Assembly (NCBI GenBank): GCA_025345505.1
Contig: JANVCC010000018.1
Location: forward strand, 33,814,040 to 33,878,039
Length of the DNA stretch: 64,000 nucleotides
Direction of reading: 5' to 3'
From: Todiramphus chloris collaris
Lineage: Eukaryota; Chordata; Aves; Coraciiformes; Alcedinidae
A program made the position numbers and the translations under genes. This document shows positions 51,901 to 64,000 of this stretch, piece after piece. The notes under the pieces were generated by a model, which worked only from the letters and a program-made list of their open reading frames with translations, searched no databases and was not told where the DNA came from. How positions within the stretch are numbered: the stretch's first letter is position 1; the number at the start of each line of letters is the position of its first letter.

Positions 51901-53345
51901 CTGTAGATCCATTTGTTCCAAGAGTTTAACTGGTGGTCCCTCCTCTGGAATTTAACTTTCACAAATGTCAGTAATTCCATGATCCTTTCTGCAGACATAT
52001 TTGCTCTTGATTTGTAAACAGAATTCTCGAATTTTAGGGAGTTACTTGAGAAGAAAGTGATAGCATGAATACAAGGTGACACAACTGGAATTTCAGATCC
52101 CGTTGAATAAAAAATGAAAATACTTGGGAGGTTTGGGAGGAATGTGGTATAAATTTGTATAAGGAATTGTAGGTGTTCCGAATTTTGCTTTAGATACTGA
52201 AAGAGGGTGTAAATCAGTTTGAACTTTCTTGGCAGGTGAATACTGACGTGGTTAATGAGGATTGTGATTAATGGGAGGGATGTTAGGGAAATAACATATT
52301 TCAAATCAAAAAAACAGAAAGCAATTATACAGAAATGCTATAGTAGCTAAAAACCGAATCCTGAGTCATGGCAATCTGTAAGGCAATTACCTTTTAACCA
52401 AATACAATAGTATTAAAATCAGAACAAAAAGATTTCTAGTAAAGTCTTTCATGCATGCCTACCCTAAATATTTTTAAAATGCTTATCAGCATGTTATTTA
52501 AACACTAAACAGCAATTAGAGATAACCTTTTTTTTTATCCTACTGTGTTCTTTCTTATACCATGGATATTGTTGGTTTTGTAAATTTTAATAATCCATGT
52601 AGAGGTTATTTACATGCTTGTGGAACATGCAGTTGAAAGACTTCCCATGTTAGTTCAAGTAAAATGACTGTTATCCAGAAGTACATGCCACACTCTGAAA
52701 AATGTTTGTCCTGTGTTTAGGATTTGAACACAGCAGTGAGTAGCCTGGATGGGGATTTCTCAAAGAAAAAACCAAAGGGACAAGAACAGAATTTCCTGTG
52801 AAAATTAATGTTCTTTGTTTATAAAATGAGAATGAATTGCCACTTGAGGGAACAATTTCTTGAAATATGTTTTATCATTAACCTCTGTTTGAGAATGGAT
52901 GCATAAAGTAAAAGAGTGTTTTACTGAAAATTCAGGTTTGTCAGCATTACCTTAGCAAACACAAAATTTACTAAATGCTGATCACTTGTTGGTAGCATTT
53001 CCAGCCAGTCACTTTCCTGGTTTTCATTATGATTAGTTAGAAAGTTTTTTCCTAAAAAGCGATGCTGTCAATACCTCTTCATTTAGGGATTTCTTTTATA
53101 ATGATATACTTGTTATGACAATTGTAGTGTTAAAGTACTGAAAACGGTTTCAGAGGAACATCCCTCCTATATGCAGGCATAGTGAGCACAGAGATAATTT
53201 TTTCATTTCTCTGGACACGAATGGCAGTATTTACTTTATTACTGCCTAGTTGTTTAGTCCCAGATCTGCCTTTCTCTTAGTTCTCTTGAGTTCCAGAAAG
53301 TCAAGGCAGAAAATAAAAGTAAGTAAATACATAAAACCAAAACTC

Positions 53346-53369
53346 AAAAAAAAAAAAAAAAAAAAAAAA
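53346..53369. repeat. Poly(A) run
   Basis: About 24 consecutive A bases, no associated retrocopy seen. Confidence 0.9.
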
Positions 53370-54337
53370 GTTGGGGTATTTGACCATAAAACCCAGGATT
53401 GTGTATCTCTAGAAAAGTGTAAATCAAGCTCAGACATTTTCTAACATGCATGCTTCACTTCAAACTGAAATAGTTTGGGTAAGTCCTGTGTTCTGTGGCA
53501 TCAGCTTACACTTTCTCTGTGGCCTCCTCGCCTATGAATCTTCATTTTCTTGCCTGTACCAGACGCCTTCTGCAAGGAAGATTAGTTGTTGAGATGACGC
53601 ATTGGTGATGAGACTATTTCAAAGTAGATGTATGCTTTTTGCTTACTCCTCTATTCCCTAAAGTATTTGTAGGAGCTTTGGCTCCATTTGCTTCCCTGAA
53701 GAGAGAATGGGCTGTTCAGGATTTTTTCTGGAAATGGCTAGATGGCACATTTGGTTCTGTTCAGTCCTCCATCCTCCTTAACGACCTAAGTGATCACAGC
53801 CCAGCAGCTGGCAGTGCTGCAGTTCCTACTGCTTCTGCTTCAGTTGAAAGACAACATTAGCCATTCCTGTTGTTTATTTCAGTCTACCCTTTATGCTTCT
53901 CTGAAAAAAACAGGCATGTAGAAGGAGAGAAATACCAATTCTTAACACTTCATATTTCAGTAAAATTTGAAATAGAATTTCTTGGAACATAGAAGAGACA
54001 CCTTGCTAGCATAAAAGTTATATCGCTGCAGAATAACATAAGTTTGCTCAGATACAGAAGTGGTAAAAGTTGCAAAAAAAAAAAATTTACAAGAAGCAAA
54101 ACTGTTATAATATCGTTGAATTGGGGAGATTTAGGCAGAACATTTTTATGCTAAAGTAGCCATCTTCCAGAAGTGTCAGTTTTATCACTTTCTAAACAGT
54201 AGAGGTGTATGAAGACTCAGCTTTCCAGTGTGATTCAAATTGGTATCAGTATTTTATATAGCAGTATGTTGTGTATTATCATTTGTCGCAATATACATTT
54301 AAACTTGGTATCTACAGAGGATTAAAAAGGCCTAAAC

Positions 54338-54423
54338 TAAATTATAAGGATAGAATAAGATATTATTCTATAATTAAATTATAAGGATAGATAAGATATT
54401 ATTAGCTAAATTATAAGGATAGA
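54338..54423. repeat. Three-copy A/T-rich tandem repeat
   Basis: TAAATTATAAGGATAGA occurs at 54338-54354, 54375-54391 and 54407-54423. The first two copies also share the following TAAGATATTATT. Spacings are 37 and 32 bases. Confidence 0.9.
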
Positions 54424-56300
54424 AAAGGAAGAAAGCTTTTTGTCATTAATCAAACATAATCATGTTTCTAGATTAATTTTTTATTGCTTTAATTTTGTCA
54501 GAAATTTCAGCATTTCAAATTTGCCATTGTAAACAAAATACAGTTTTCCTGTGCTGGAGCTGTTTCTGCCTTATTCCAGAAAGCATAGCAATGTTGCTGA
54601 TGCTTTGTCCCGAGCCTGCATAAGTATTTGAGTTACACAGAAGCAAATACCGGTTGACATGAACATAATCTCTCTCTTTTCATTTAATTTGTATTTGCAC
54701 TGGTAAAATATTATCTCCGTTCTGTATACCCCTTGAGACATAAGTTATTTGCCTGTACTTAGAAGGTAGCACTCTGCTGCATTTGAAAATTCCATCCTCC
54801 AAAGACTGCATCACTATAAATATGAGTGGCAGCTGGTAAATGGTTTAAGAATTGCAGAGAATTTCTTCAAATCTGATGTTTATTCTCCTGTTCTTGTTTT
54901 ATATTGCTGTTGTTGAGGGCATTTGAATAAATTACATAAATGTGCATGAACCACTAAAACATGAAAACAAAAATATTCTACAGTGCAAAAATTGCGTGTA
55001 GAATTCCACTCAAGATTTTTTTCTGAATCTAGTTGAATAACTTTCAGGAATTACATCCACCATTCTGTGAAGGTTACTTCCATTAATTCTGTGCTGTCAG
55101 ACCCCTTCCTTTTGTTCAAAATTTTGCTGAAGACCCCAACTTCAGATCTGTCCCAACAAGAGAGCAGGGGCTTGGAATTTGATCCAGGGCCACCTGATCT
55201 GTTGCTTCTCAAAGAGGAAGCATAATAAAGGCCCAGGGACCTGGAACAGAGATGGCTTTTTAGTGTTCCAACTGTCATTGCTGAGTACTTTTTTGAGCAG
55301 TTTCCTTTAACATGTTAGTACTGGTTTTTATGACAGCATTATAAAGACAACAGGTTAGAGAACTTCTTTCCTGCTTTCAGATTATGTAGTAAATATGTGT
55401 GCTATTCCAAGTGATCACCCTGTAATGTAGAAGAAGCTCAGAGAATTAGTTTCAGCCTAAAAGCTTTGACATTTCCTGCATTCTGAACTTAGCGATATAC
55501 ATATATGAATTCTGATTGGTATACCATCAGATCCTTCCAGGAGATCCTTAAATATCTGTTTTCATCTTAGGTAAAGCTCAATATTATGTAATTAGTCATT
55601 TTACAAAAAGTATTTATCTTTGAAAGGTTTGTCTGGATTGAGAAACCGTGATATGAAAATACTTTCAAAAGTTAAATTCAAAACTGAGGTATATGCAAAA
55701 TGCATCTTACTGTTAAGAAACACATTTCCAAATGCTTGCTGAGAAAACCTCAGCATGGACAGATCTCACACAAAATATTGCACACCCATCTGATCTGTAA
55801 AAAAAGTGATTTATCTTAAAATTCTTACTGGAAAACAGAGTTATTGTTAAAGTTATTTAAAGTTGGTGTTAATATATTCTGGAATTGTGGCTTACATATA
55901 AGGTTTTCCTTACAGACATACCTTCTGAACTTTCTTGATGGGCTAGCTCCGTGTGTGTGCATGCCCATACATATGCCGCTACGCGATTACACACACTGGT
56001 GAGCAAGATGAATAGGATGGTAATCTGACTGTGCACCATTAGGTAACAGTAAAGGTATTCCTCTACAGATTTTGTGGCATAAATTTGCATTGGTAGTAGT
56101 TGCATAAATTAGCACTACAAAAGACATCTAACAAAAGACATGAAGACGTGTTTTGTTCCGATTATTAAATGGGTTGGAAAGATTAATAAGCTTTTTGCCA
56201 GAAGATGTTCGAGACTGATGTGGGGGCTTTTTCCTGGCTTTACAAAAAAATAGGCAAATATGCAAATACTTAATATTGGCCTGCCTGCTGTCTGTTGAGA

Positions 56301-56770
56301 ATCACAGAATGGTTTGAGTTGGAAGGGACCTTAAAGATCTAGTTCCCAACCCCCTGACATGGACAGGGACAACTCCGACTAGACCAGGTTGCTGAAAGCC
56401 CCATCCAACCTGATCTTGAACACATCCAGTGATGGAGCGACCACAGCTTCGCTAGGCAACCTGTTCCAGTGTCTCACCACCCTCAGGGTGAAAAACTTCT
56501 TCCTAATTTCTAATCTAAATCTACCCCCCTCTCAGTTGGAAGCCATTACTCCTTGTCCTATCACTACAAGCCCTTATGAAAAGTCCCTCCCCATCTTTCT
56601 TGTAGTCCTCCTTCAGATACTGGTAGGCCACAATGAGGTCTCCCTGGGGTCTTCTCCAGACTGGACAACTCTCTCAGCCTGTCCTTGTAGGAGAGGTGTT
56701 CCAGCCCTCTGGTCACCTTCACGGCCCTCCTCTGGACCCATTCCATGAATGTCAATATCAAATTCTTGGC
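56301..56770 (-). mobile_element. CR1 LINE 3' fragment, minus orientation
   Basis: Starts ATCACAGAATGGTTTGAGTT, then GGAAGGGACCTTAAAGATCT, CCTGTTCCAGTGTCTCACCA, CTTCCTAATTTCTAATCTAA and GGCCCTCCTCTGGACCCATT. The minus-strand open frames 56564-56761 and 56613-56828 are CR1 3' region. Little-diverged in appearance compared with the 33814-35340 copy. Confidence 0.94.
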
Positions 56771-57385
56771 AATAGCTTTTTAACTGCAGATTTTTCAGTC
56801 TCCAGAAAGACAGAACAGGAGCATGCAAGGCAAGGGATAATATTTTTCAGTAATTAACCTATTTTTCAAGACGTCTAGAAAGCTCAGCAAAATTACTTAA
56901 CTACATTGAGGCTTTGTAGTAGAATGAGATGTATTAGTATTGTCTCTGAGGTGGGAGGTTACCTAAAAGACATTACCCTACAGAGCTTCAACACAGACTT
57001 GAGGTTTAAGAACTTACTACCTCAGAAAGACAAACTGAGCAATTCCTGAGACACCATCTACTACAGAAGTAGAAAGCAGCAGTCTTACCTGAGGACGGTA
57101 AAGTGCTGTCTTTTTGTTACATTCCAGGGTAATTAAAAATAACTCACACATTGTTAGCAAAACAAATGTTATGTAATAAATGTCACACTTCATAAAGTTT
57201 ACCAGTATGCAGTTTAGGGTGGGTAAAATGATTTGATACTGATTCATAGCCCCATCTGGGTTTGTACCACAGTACTATTGGAGCTATTGGTCCATTTTCT
57301 AAAATACATAATTAATTTTCTAACAGCTGTGATGTTTAGTTTTGGTCATCTATCTACTGTAACTGCAGCCTTTTTCAGAACAAGG
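56771..57385. other. MEI4 intron segment, no feature recognised
   Basis: Ordinary A/T-rich sequence between a CR1 and LTR C; no gene or repeat recognised. Confidence 0.5.
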
Positions 57386-57855
57386 TGTAGTGTGTCTGGC
57401 TGAGCTGCTTTTCCCCACCCAGCCCTCATGCTACAGCACTGGGAGCTGGAGGGTGTTGATAACACACCCGTGTTGTGACTGCCAGTGCTCACACGGCACC
57501 AGAGGATGGGGGGCAGGATGGGGGAGAAGATACAGCCAACCTGAGCTGACCAGTGGGATATTCCATACCATATGACGTCAGCTCAACTATAAAGGGAGAG
57601 GGCAGGAGGAGGATGGAGGAGGCATTCTGCTTTGTCCTCCAGGCGGCTGCTGCGTGTTCCTGAAGCAGGGCTTCCTGGACTCGGCCCGACATCGCCTGTG
57701 GACGGGAAGTAGAGAATAACATCTTATCTATCATAACCCACACCCCTTTGCTTTGCGTCTTACTCTCTCCCTGAGTGCTATGCTGAAGGGGGTCAGCGGG
57801 AGTGATAGAAGGGTTTGGTGGGCACCTGGTGCTGTGCCAGGGTCAACCCACCACA
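57386..57855 (+). mobile_element. Solo ERV LTR (LTR C), + orientation
   Basis: About 470 bp, starting TGTAGTGTGTCTGGCTGAGC and ending GGTCAACCCACCACA. A perfect 5-bp target-site duplication CAAGG flanks it (57381-57385 and 57856-57860). It has a CRE-like TGACGTCA at about 57574-57581, a TATA box CTATAAAGG near 57589, and a G/C-rich transcribed part. No internal retroviral sequence is attached. Open frames 57390-57575 and 57489-57743 lie inside it. Confidence 0.85.
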
Positions 57856-57970
57856 CAAGGTCATCTCATATTAGTGGTAGGTTCTGATTTTAAGGAAGAC
57901 ACCAAATTTCATTCCAGAGAAACAACTTCCTAAGGTTTAAGTTCTCTTCTTACCAGTTATTCCCTATCGC

Positions 57971-58452
57971 TGTGGTTTAACCTCTGCTAGCAGCTAAAAA
58001 CCACACAGCTTCTTGACCACTATTTGCCCCCACCTCCCTCCCTGCACACCCCTCCTGTGAGGTGGGAAAGAGATTTGTGAGGAAGAAAGAGGTGAGACTC
58101 CATGGGTTCCGATAAGGACAGTTTAATAAAACAACGGAAAGAGACAAGAAAACAACAATATTAATGATAGTACTAATGAAATGATATACAAAGTGAGTGA
58201 TTGAAATGGGGAGGCTCTACTTGTGCCCAAGACACCACTTTTCCTGCTCCAGCTACTGTCCTAAACCACACACTGAAACAAGCTGAAAACAGGCACTCTG
58301 CCCCAGGGCTGGCCCTCCCTTTATATAGCAGGAATTATGTCAGTATGGTATCAAATATTCCATTGGCTGGTTCAGTTGTTTATCCTGGCTGCGGCCCCTC
58401 CCAGCTGCTTGAGCCAGCAGCTGCTTGTGATAATTGACCAGAACCAAACACA
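57971..58452 (-). mobile_element. ERV LTR (LTR D), minus orientation
   Basis: Starts TGTGGTTTAACCTCTGCTAG on the + strand, which is the LTR 3' end reversed, and ends near ACCAAACACA. It shares with LTR C a block of similar order when reversed: an ATGGAATATTTGATACCATA-like stretch, then a TATATAAAGG promoter box, then a similar 3' end. The two belong to related families in convergent orientation, 115 bp apart. I could not find a clear target-site duplication, so the right end is approximate. Confidence 0.75.
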
Positions 58453-59136
58453 GGTCACCTATGTATGGCAGAGATTCTGAAAGATTCAGTTTGAAATTGC
58501 AGTTTCCAAATATGGGACAGGAAAATTTATATTAGATAAAGCGTAAGGTTGTTAATGAATTTCTAGGTTGGACAGTGAGCGTATTTGACAGACTGACTCT
58601 TTCACTTTATAACTGACTCAGAATAAATAGTACTGCCTTGTGTATTTTCTGTTGAGCTTGAGAATTTGTACTTTTAATTTGCTATCTGTGGGTGTCATTT
58701 CAGTAGATGACTGTCTGTATTTGAGAGTAAAAAACATTCCTTTTTTTTACTTGTTATTTTATTTCTCAGAAAATAAAAGTCCACCAATTTTAATTACATG
58801 CCTAGAACAAGCAAAGCTTTTGTTGTTGTTATTTATCTGTAAATCATTATTGTATGTCACAGCCCATGGATAATTAGTCAGAGAAAACCTTCTTTGACTT
58901 ATGAACAGGGGTTTTGTTGACTTTTCATTTGGTAGTATGATGGAAAGTGAGTTGTTTGGCTGTTACGACAAAAGGAAAAACATTTCTTATAAGTAATCAT
59001 GCTCAGAGTATAGCCATTCTGATGATAGAAATACTACTGCAGATTTTAACAATATTCTTTACAGTGTCATCTGAGGTGGTGGGCTGCAGAAACATTTTCA
59101 CACATTTCTTATGTATCATTTTTATTTTATTCCTAG
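58453..59136. other. End of the last MEI4 intron
   Basis: A/T-rich sequence with T runs, leading into the polypyrimidine tract and TAG acceptor of the final MEI4 exon. No gene recognised. Confidence 0.6.
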
Positions 59137-59379
59137 ATCCAGGCCATGTATGACATTACCCAGTATGAGAATATTTTTCCTTTGTGCATGATTCTGGAAC
59201 AACTTCTTCAAAATGGGACCGAAGCAAGTAACGTTTCAAGCTCAGACTATGATGGAGAAGAAAAAATCAAATTTCTGAAGAACCTTGATCAAATCATTCT
59301 TTATCTGTCAGATGAATTCCCTCTGTTTTCTTTATACTTATGGAGAACGAGTGTTCTTTTGAACTCATCTCAAATATAA
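59137..59379 (+). CDS. MEI4: MEI4 terminal coding exon with stop codon
   Basis: Last coding exon: 80 codons plus TAA at 59377-59379. The acceptor is TTTTATTCCTAG and the exon joins the 22624-22755 exon in phase 0. It begins IQAMYDITQYENIF and continues through a hydrophobic ILEQLLQ helix, an acidic Ser-rich loop (SSSDYDGEEK), and the C-terminal block LSDEFPLFSLYLWR. That block is highly characteristic of vertebrate MEI4. The C-terminus (...LNSSQI) lacks the few extra charged residues present in the mammalian proteins as I recall them. The ATG at 59146 is internal. The 36.4-kb intron before this exon carries most of the repeats in the window. Confidence 0.95.
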   Translation: MQAMYDITQYENIFPLCMILEQLLQNGTEASNVSSSDYDGEEKIKFLKNLDQIILYLSDEFPLFSLYLWRTSVLLNSSQI

Positions 59380-59798
59380 GTTGATTAAAACAAGCAGCCT
59401 ACTTTTTAACAATGCATTTGTTGTGGGATTGCATTGGAAAATTTTTGAGCCAGATAGTAAAAATTGTAATTTAAACTACTATGCTATACAGCAGTTTCAG
59501 AGATAATGCAATTTATTTCCAATTTTAAATACACACACACAAAAAATTTAATAATCCAGGTGGTGTTTTGAATAAATGCTGTTTCTAATAACAGAAAACA
59601 ATATGTTGGCATTTACATACATAGTGAAGATGACAATAAAGTTGTTTCAGGCAATGTTTAAAAGAAGGGCAATGAATTTTCAAGTCAAAATGTAATGCGT
59701 CTGTAGAGCTTCCTAGTTAAGAAACTAGTGCTTGCCTTTTTTAAGAGTTGTATAGCTTCTGTGTGCTTTAGAGACAATGTCTGGTTGACAGAAATAAA
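59380..59798 (+). other. MEI4: MEI4 3' UTR with candidate polyadenylation signals
   Basis: Sequence after the MEI4 stop codon has no further coding potential. AATAAA hexamers occur at 59571-59576, 59635-59640 and 59793-59798. The last two are followed by GT- or T-rich stretches of the kind used as downstream elements. Which site is used cannot be told from sequence, so the end given here is provisional. Another AATAAA-like motif follows near 59891. Confidence 0.55.
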
Positions 59799-62700
59799 AA
59801 TGTTTATTTCTCAATTTGGTAACTTATCACTACAAAGTCTTAAAGGACAGACTTAGTTTCTGCTTTATTCAAAAAAGTCACTACCTGAGCAAAATAAAAT
59901 CTGGTGCTCTGTTTTGCAACAGTGCAAGAGCCATAAATGCTCTTGTGTTCATTGTATACTGCTTGGTTTGACTTGTGTAGGCGCAAGGGTAGGTACAGTA
60001 AGCCTAATTCACTCTGAGTTGACTAAGGATTTCAAAGACTTAATCTAATGAATTTAACTCCTTTAATGATTACTTTAAACCTTTCTGTTAAAAATTAATG
60101 AATATTGATAAAATTCCCTTTATATATTTATGTATAATCTGATTTTTAATTTTTTATTTGTGTGATGAAATAATATATTAATAATTAAAGTAACATATCT
60201 TAATAGTAATTATCTTTCACATAAAAGGACTTTAAAATATGAGTTCAACAATACCTTAACTGATCCAGAGTCTTTGATAATTTTAGAGGGTAAATATTAT
60301 GATGAATGGCATTTTTCTTTTCTTCCTAACAGCTGAACAGCATTTTAGTTGTCTCCTAGTAGGACATATTCACCATAAATATAAAAAGTTTTTAGCATTA
60401 GTCCTTACCCTTTCCCTTGCACTTGTTTCACCAAATCAATTTTTATGTCAGAGCAATTATCTGAAATACCAGGTTTTTAATACTGTAAATATTTTATCTT
60501 GGTACTTTGTATTTATTTCAGGTAACAAATCTTTCTTTTCTATATATGTAAAATATATTTACAAAACAAGTTACTTTGATGTTGAATTGGCTCTCCAAAG
60601 AGTGATTCTTGTTTAGACACTGGCCACATTTCTGTTTCATACACTTTGCATATGGTATATCATATGGTAACATTTGTTTAATGCTTTCTTCTAGAAAACT
60701 TGCTTTCAACAGAAATGTTTGATTTGCAAAAGCAGTGTTCCTGGCTATTCACATTAGAAAATCAGATTCAGTTTAGCCAAATTAACACAAATAAAGATAA
60801 ATAAGTATGTAAGTTTGGTAGCCACTCAGGAGCTACTGTACTCTTTTGGTACTGCTTTCCTTTTGCATTTGTTTCATTGAGGTAGAGAATCTGTTCTTCC
60901 ACCTCCCTCCACGGTGCTCAAAGCATGATTACAAAAAGAGCAAGGAAAGGAATAAACAAAAAGAACTGGTACCTAATTGATTCAATAATTTTCATTTTCA
61001 TTTTGTAAAAAAGCTTCATTTAAAACCATTTTGTAAAGAAAAGATGGAAAACAGAGGAGGATACTAGAATCTGCATAATAGCAAAATATGTATTGGTTCA
61101 AGACTCCTGTTCTCAAGAACAGTTTAAACACTGGATTGCACACCCCTGCATATCTGTTGGCAAAAAAAAAAAATAATAAAAATCTTTGTTATTGGTAAAG
61201 CAGCTCTGGCACAAAGGAACACATATTTTCTTCTTTGCAGATTGCAGCATTTTCTCACCAGTAAGCTCTCTAGGCCACTGTAAGAGGAATGTGTGATTGG
61301 GGAAATACATGCATCCTTGATAAGTTTTGAAGTAACTGCTGACTTGAGACATGGTTTGTAAAATTTTTTTTCACAATATACAGAGAGAGAAGGATTTCTG
61401 TCCAGAGGTAAAATAACTACTTGGCATTGGCACTTAATGCTCTGATAAGGATTTGGAACAGTTTGTTATGGAGCTTTGAAAGTGTTGAGGCAGAGCAAGA
61501 ATTCCCCTTGTAATGCCATTGCAGCAGTTCAGACACACACCAGCCTCTCTATAAAGTGCTATTAACTGGTCGTCTGGGCTCTACCTGCTTCAGTGAAAAA
61601 TTAAATTGTGCAGTTGAACCATATTAATGAGCATATCTTGGCTTTGGTGGGAGCAATAACCTCTGCAACCAGAACAGATATTAGACGTATTGTTTTCTTG
61701 TGTTTCTTGAAGAGATTTTTCACCAAGGTGGGACTCATCTCAGAATGAAGATGCACAAAAATAGGCTTGTAAATCTAGATGTCTCCATGCAGTTGAAATG
61801 TCTAAGCTATGAAGCACTTGACGTATTTCCCTAATGTTTTGGGCTGAATCTCCAGCCACTACCCCAAAGGACTGCAGATCTTCTGTAAGTCCTGTGTCAC
61901 ATTTTCTCTCTTTGTGCCTCTGATACCCTGCAGTATCTTTAGTGGCACTGTCACCAAGTGTATCTCCTTAGGCAACTAAATTGAGCAGTGATGACAACAT
62001 GAGCATGAATGTGTACAAATATGCATTTGAGTGTCTTAATATGAGACCCGCCTGTTATCTTACACGCTTTTACAAGTAGGAAATCCTAGGTTTAAGTCCA
62101 TACTATTCAGACAGTTTCTGTTCTTGTCCAGTGACTGTTGCATGCAACTTGAGTAAACATCTCTGTCTTTAGTTTTGAAATAAAACACAATGTCTCAGCC
62201 AGTCCCTGGAGTTGGCTGTTACAGGTGTGAAGATTTGCTTTACCTGGAAGAATCCTTCTTGCAGCTTCAACTTTCACTAGATGTTGAAGTACTTACTAAA
62301 TAGGTATGTTGACATCTGACTTTTACATATCTGGCCTTCAGAGAGGAATCTCAAATCCAGAGAAAGTACTGTGGTCTTTGAGGGGAGACAGTTAGATGTC
62401 TCAAAAGAACAATGTCCTCCCATAACATGTCTTTGACCTAAAGAATAGGAAACATTGAAAAAAGAACTTGGTCTGACCTGTCATCCTCCCTAGAGTGTTT
62501 CACCTGAGTTACCCTTACAGTTTTAGAATTAACAGGCCAAGGATATTTCTTTTGTCTTGCAGATTTTCTTTTTGTAAATCTGTGTATTTTAGCATTTTTC
62601 CAAATTCTAATGTTCTGTAAATGCCGATTGCTAGGCTTTTAAATATATATATGTATATATATATACACACACACATATGGTTGAATTATATATTTATATG

Positions 62701-63200
62701 GTTGAATTAGCAGTGCTTATTAATTCATAACCTCATAGCAGTTTATGATTTTGTCATTTGATACTCTGCCACATTCTTAGCTTCCTAGGTGTTTTGTACC
62801 TGTTCCCATCGGTTTTAGAAAGAATTTTATGGTAGAGCATCTCTTTTTTTTTATGATAGTAGGAAAATTATGAGACAATAATGTTTTATTCTAGTGTTGC
62901 TCCATTGATGGATGGTTCACTAAAAAATTTTCACATCTACTAGTGACAACAGGGGATGGGATTTTGAAGTGCAGTGTCTTAGGATATTTTTGTAAACAGT
63001 TTGTATCTTTTTATAGTCTGTGATTTACTGACTTTTTTTTTTTGTGATTGTTGCTTGTATATGTTGGTTATAAAGGAAATTATATTATACCTTATTTTAA
63101 TCTTCTAATAATCTATTTTTTTCTTTCAGTTACCTCTGCATTACTAGGTGATAGGGAGTAACAATTTATAGTTTACTGTGGTGAAACATTCAGCTGACAT
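59799..63200. other. Downstream flank of MEI4, no gene recognised
   Basis: A/T-rich sequence. The open frames here (60299-60616, 60518-60709 minus, 61113-61352 minus) look random. An (AT)n/(AC)n dinucleotide run lies at about 62642-62674. Confidence 0.55.
62642..62674. repeat. (AT)n/(AC)n dinucleotide repeat
   Basis: Alternating AT steps followed by (AC)5-6. Likely a polymorphic microsatellite. Confidence 0.9.
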
Positions 63201-64000
63201 TCATAGCACTGTAGGAAAATTTGGGTTGGAAGGCTCCTCAAGGCCTCCAGTTCAACCTCCTGCTCAAAGCAAGGTTGGCTGTGGGGTCAAAGCAAGTTGT
63301 CTGTTGCTGGTTCAGTATTCAATCAGGTATTGAAAACCTTCAAGAACAGATACTGCACGACTTTTCTGGATAACCTGCTCTTCTGCTTGACTGTCTACAT
63401 GATGAAAATGTTCTTCCTTATATACAGTTTGAACCTCTGTTGTTTCATTTTATGCTCAGTGTCCTTAGTCATCCCACCACCTAGGGTCTGGATCTGTCCC
63501 ATGGATGCCTTCCCCATAGGCACTGGATCTTGCTGTTAAGTTACTCTGAAACCATCTCTTTCCCAGGCTGAACAAGCCCAGCTCCTTTAACCCACCTCAC
63601 GGGGCAAATGCTCCAACCTTTGGTGGTGCTCCACTGATCATGCTTCAGTCTATCGACATCTTTGTACTAGATGCTCTAAACGAGCAATAGTAGTCTAAAT
63701 GCGAAGGAGCAAGTGTGGAGTGGAGAGGAGTAATCCCTTTGCTTGGTCTGTGCTCCTGCTGACGCAGCAGAGGATGCTGTTGGCCCTCGTTGCTGCCAGG
63801 GCCACTACAGGCTCACACTCAGCTCATTGCCCACCAGGGCCCCCAAAGGCTTTGCTTGCAGAGCTTCTTTTTTAGAACCTAGCACATCCAAGTCCACCAC
63901 TAAACTACGTCCCTAAGCACCACGTCTATGCATCTTTTAAATACCTCCAGGGATGATGACTCCACCACTTCCATAGGAAGCCTGTTCCAGTGCTTTGTAA
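63201..64000 (-). mobile_element. CR1 LINE fragments, minus orientation, cut by window end
   Basis: The 3' end is at the left (CATAGCACTGTAGGAAAATT, GGTTGGAAGGCTCCTCAAGG). It continues through AGGCTGAACAAGCCCAGCTC and CTCAGCTCATTGCCCACCAG to about 63860. From about 63883 a second CR1 3' region begins (AAGTCCACCACTAAACTACG, TCCCTAAGCACCACGTCTAT, GCCTGTTCCAGTGCTTT) and runs off the window. The second piece is either a nested insertion or an adjacent copy. Confidence 0.88.

Larger units (their letters stand above)
37131..56300. other. MEI4 last intron, large repeat-poor stretch
   Basis: Over 19 kb with no recognised gene and no clear interspersed repeat. Simple repeats: CT run at 37740-37755, (TTTA)n at 42873-42900, A runs at 45097-45109, 46156-46171 and 53346-53369, and a tandem repeat at 54338-54423. 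The longest open frames (51804-52304 minus, 48237-48527 minus, 48801-49112 minus) have no domain I recognise. Confidence 0.5.

Overview
This window is bird nuclear DNA. CR1 LINE fragments on both strands carry the typical avian CR1 3' end, tandem ATTCTRTGATTCT-like repeats. Avian-type LTR retrovirus remnants, A/T-rich intronic sequence with long T and A runs, and a vertebrate meiotic gene split by multi-kilobase introns fit the same reading. I cannot fix the species or order.

The only host protein-coding gene I can support is MEI4, the meiotic double-strand-break formation protein, on the + strand. Three coding exons are visible: 9413-9972, 22624-22755 and the terminal exon 59137-59379. They have consensus splice sites and join in frame, giving about 310 residues. 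This matches the central and C-terminal parts of vertebrate MEI4. The N-terminal exon or exons, about 75-80 residues that include the REC114-binding region, were not found and probably lie upstream of base 1. Most of the window is therefore MEI4 intron (up to 9412, 12.65 kb at 9973-22623, 36.4 kb at 22756-59136), followed by a 3' UTR and a downstream flank.

The introns hold the other recognisable structure. A rearranged, broken endogenous retrovirus occupies about 1377-5890. It has an LTR, a tRNA-Lys-like primer binding site, degenerate gag, protease, the start of RT, and an RNase H/integrase piece, with a CR1 inserted in it. A related solo LTR lies in the opposite orientation at 28557-29295. 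Two LTRs of another family face each other at 57386-57855 and 57971-58452. CR1 fragments occur at about 226-622, 2628-3170, 14690-15120, 31943-32390, 33814-35340, 36538-37130, 56301-56770 and 63201-64000. There are also simple repeats, a 139-base near-pure A tract, and a 10-N assembly gap flanked by a duplicated 47-mer.

I see no convincing novel multi-gene system. The items most worth a second look are an in-frame 39-nt microexon candidate in the last MEI4 intron (26301-26339), inverted LTRs flanking two MEI4 exons, the ERV rearrangement around the first LTR, a fold-back double palindrome inside a CR1, and the probable false duplication at the gap.
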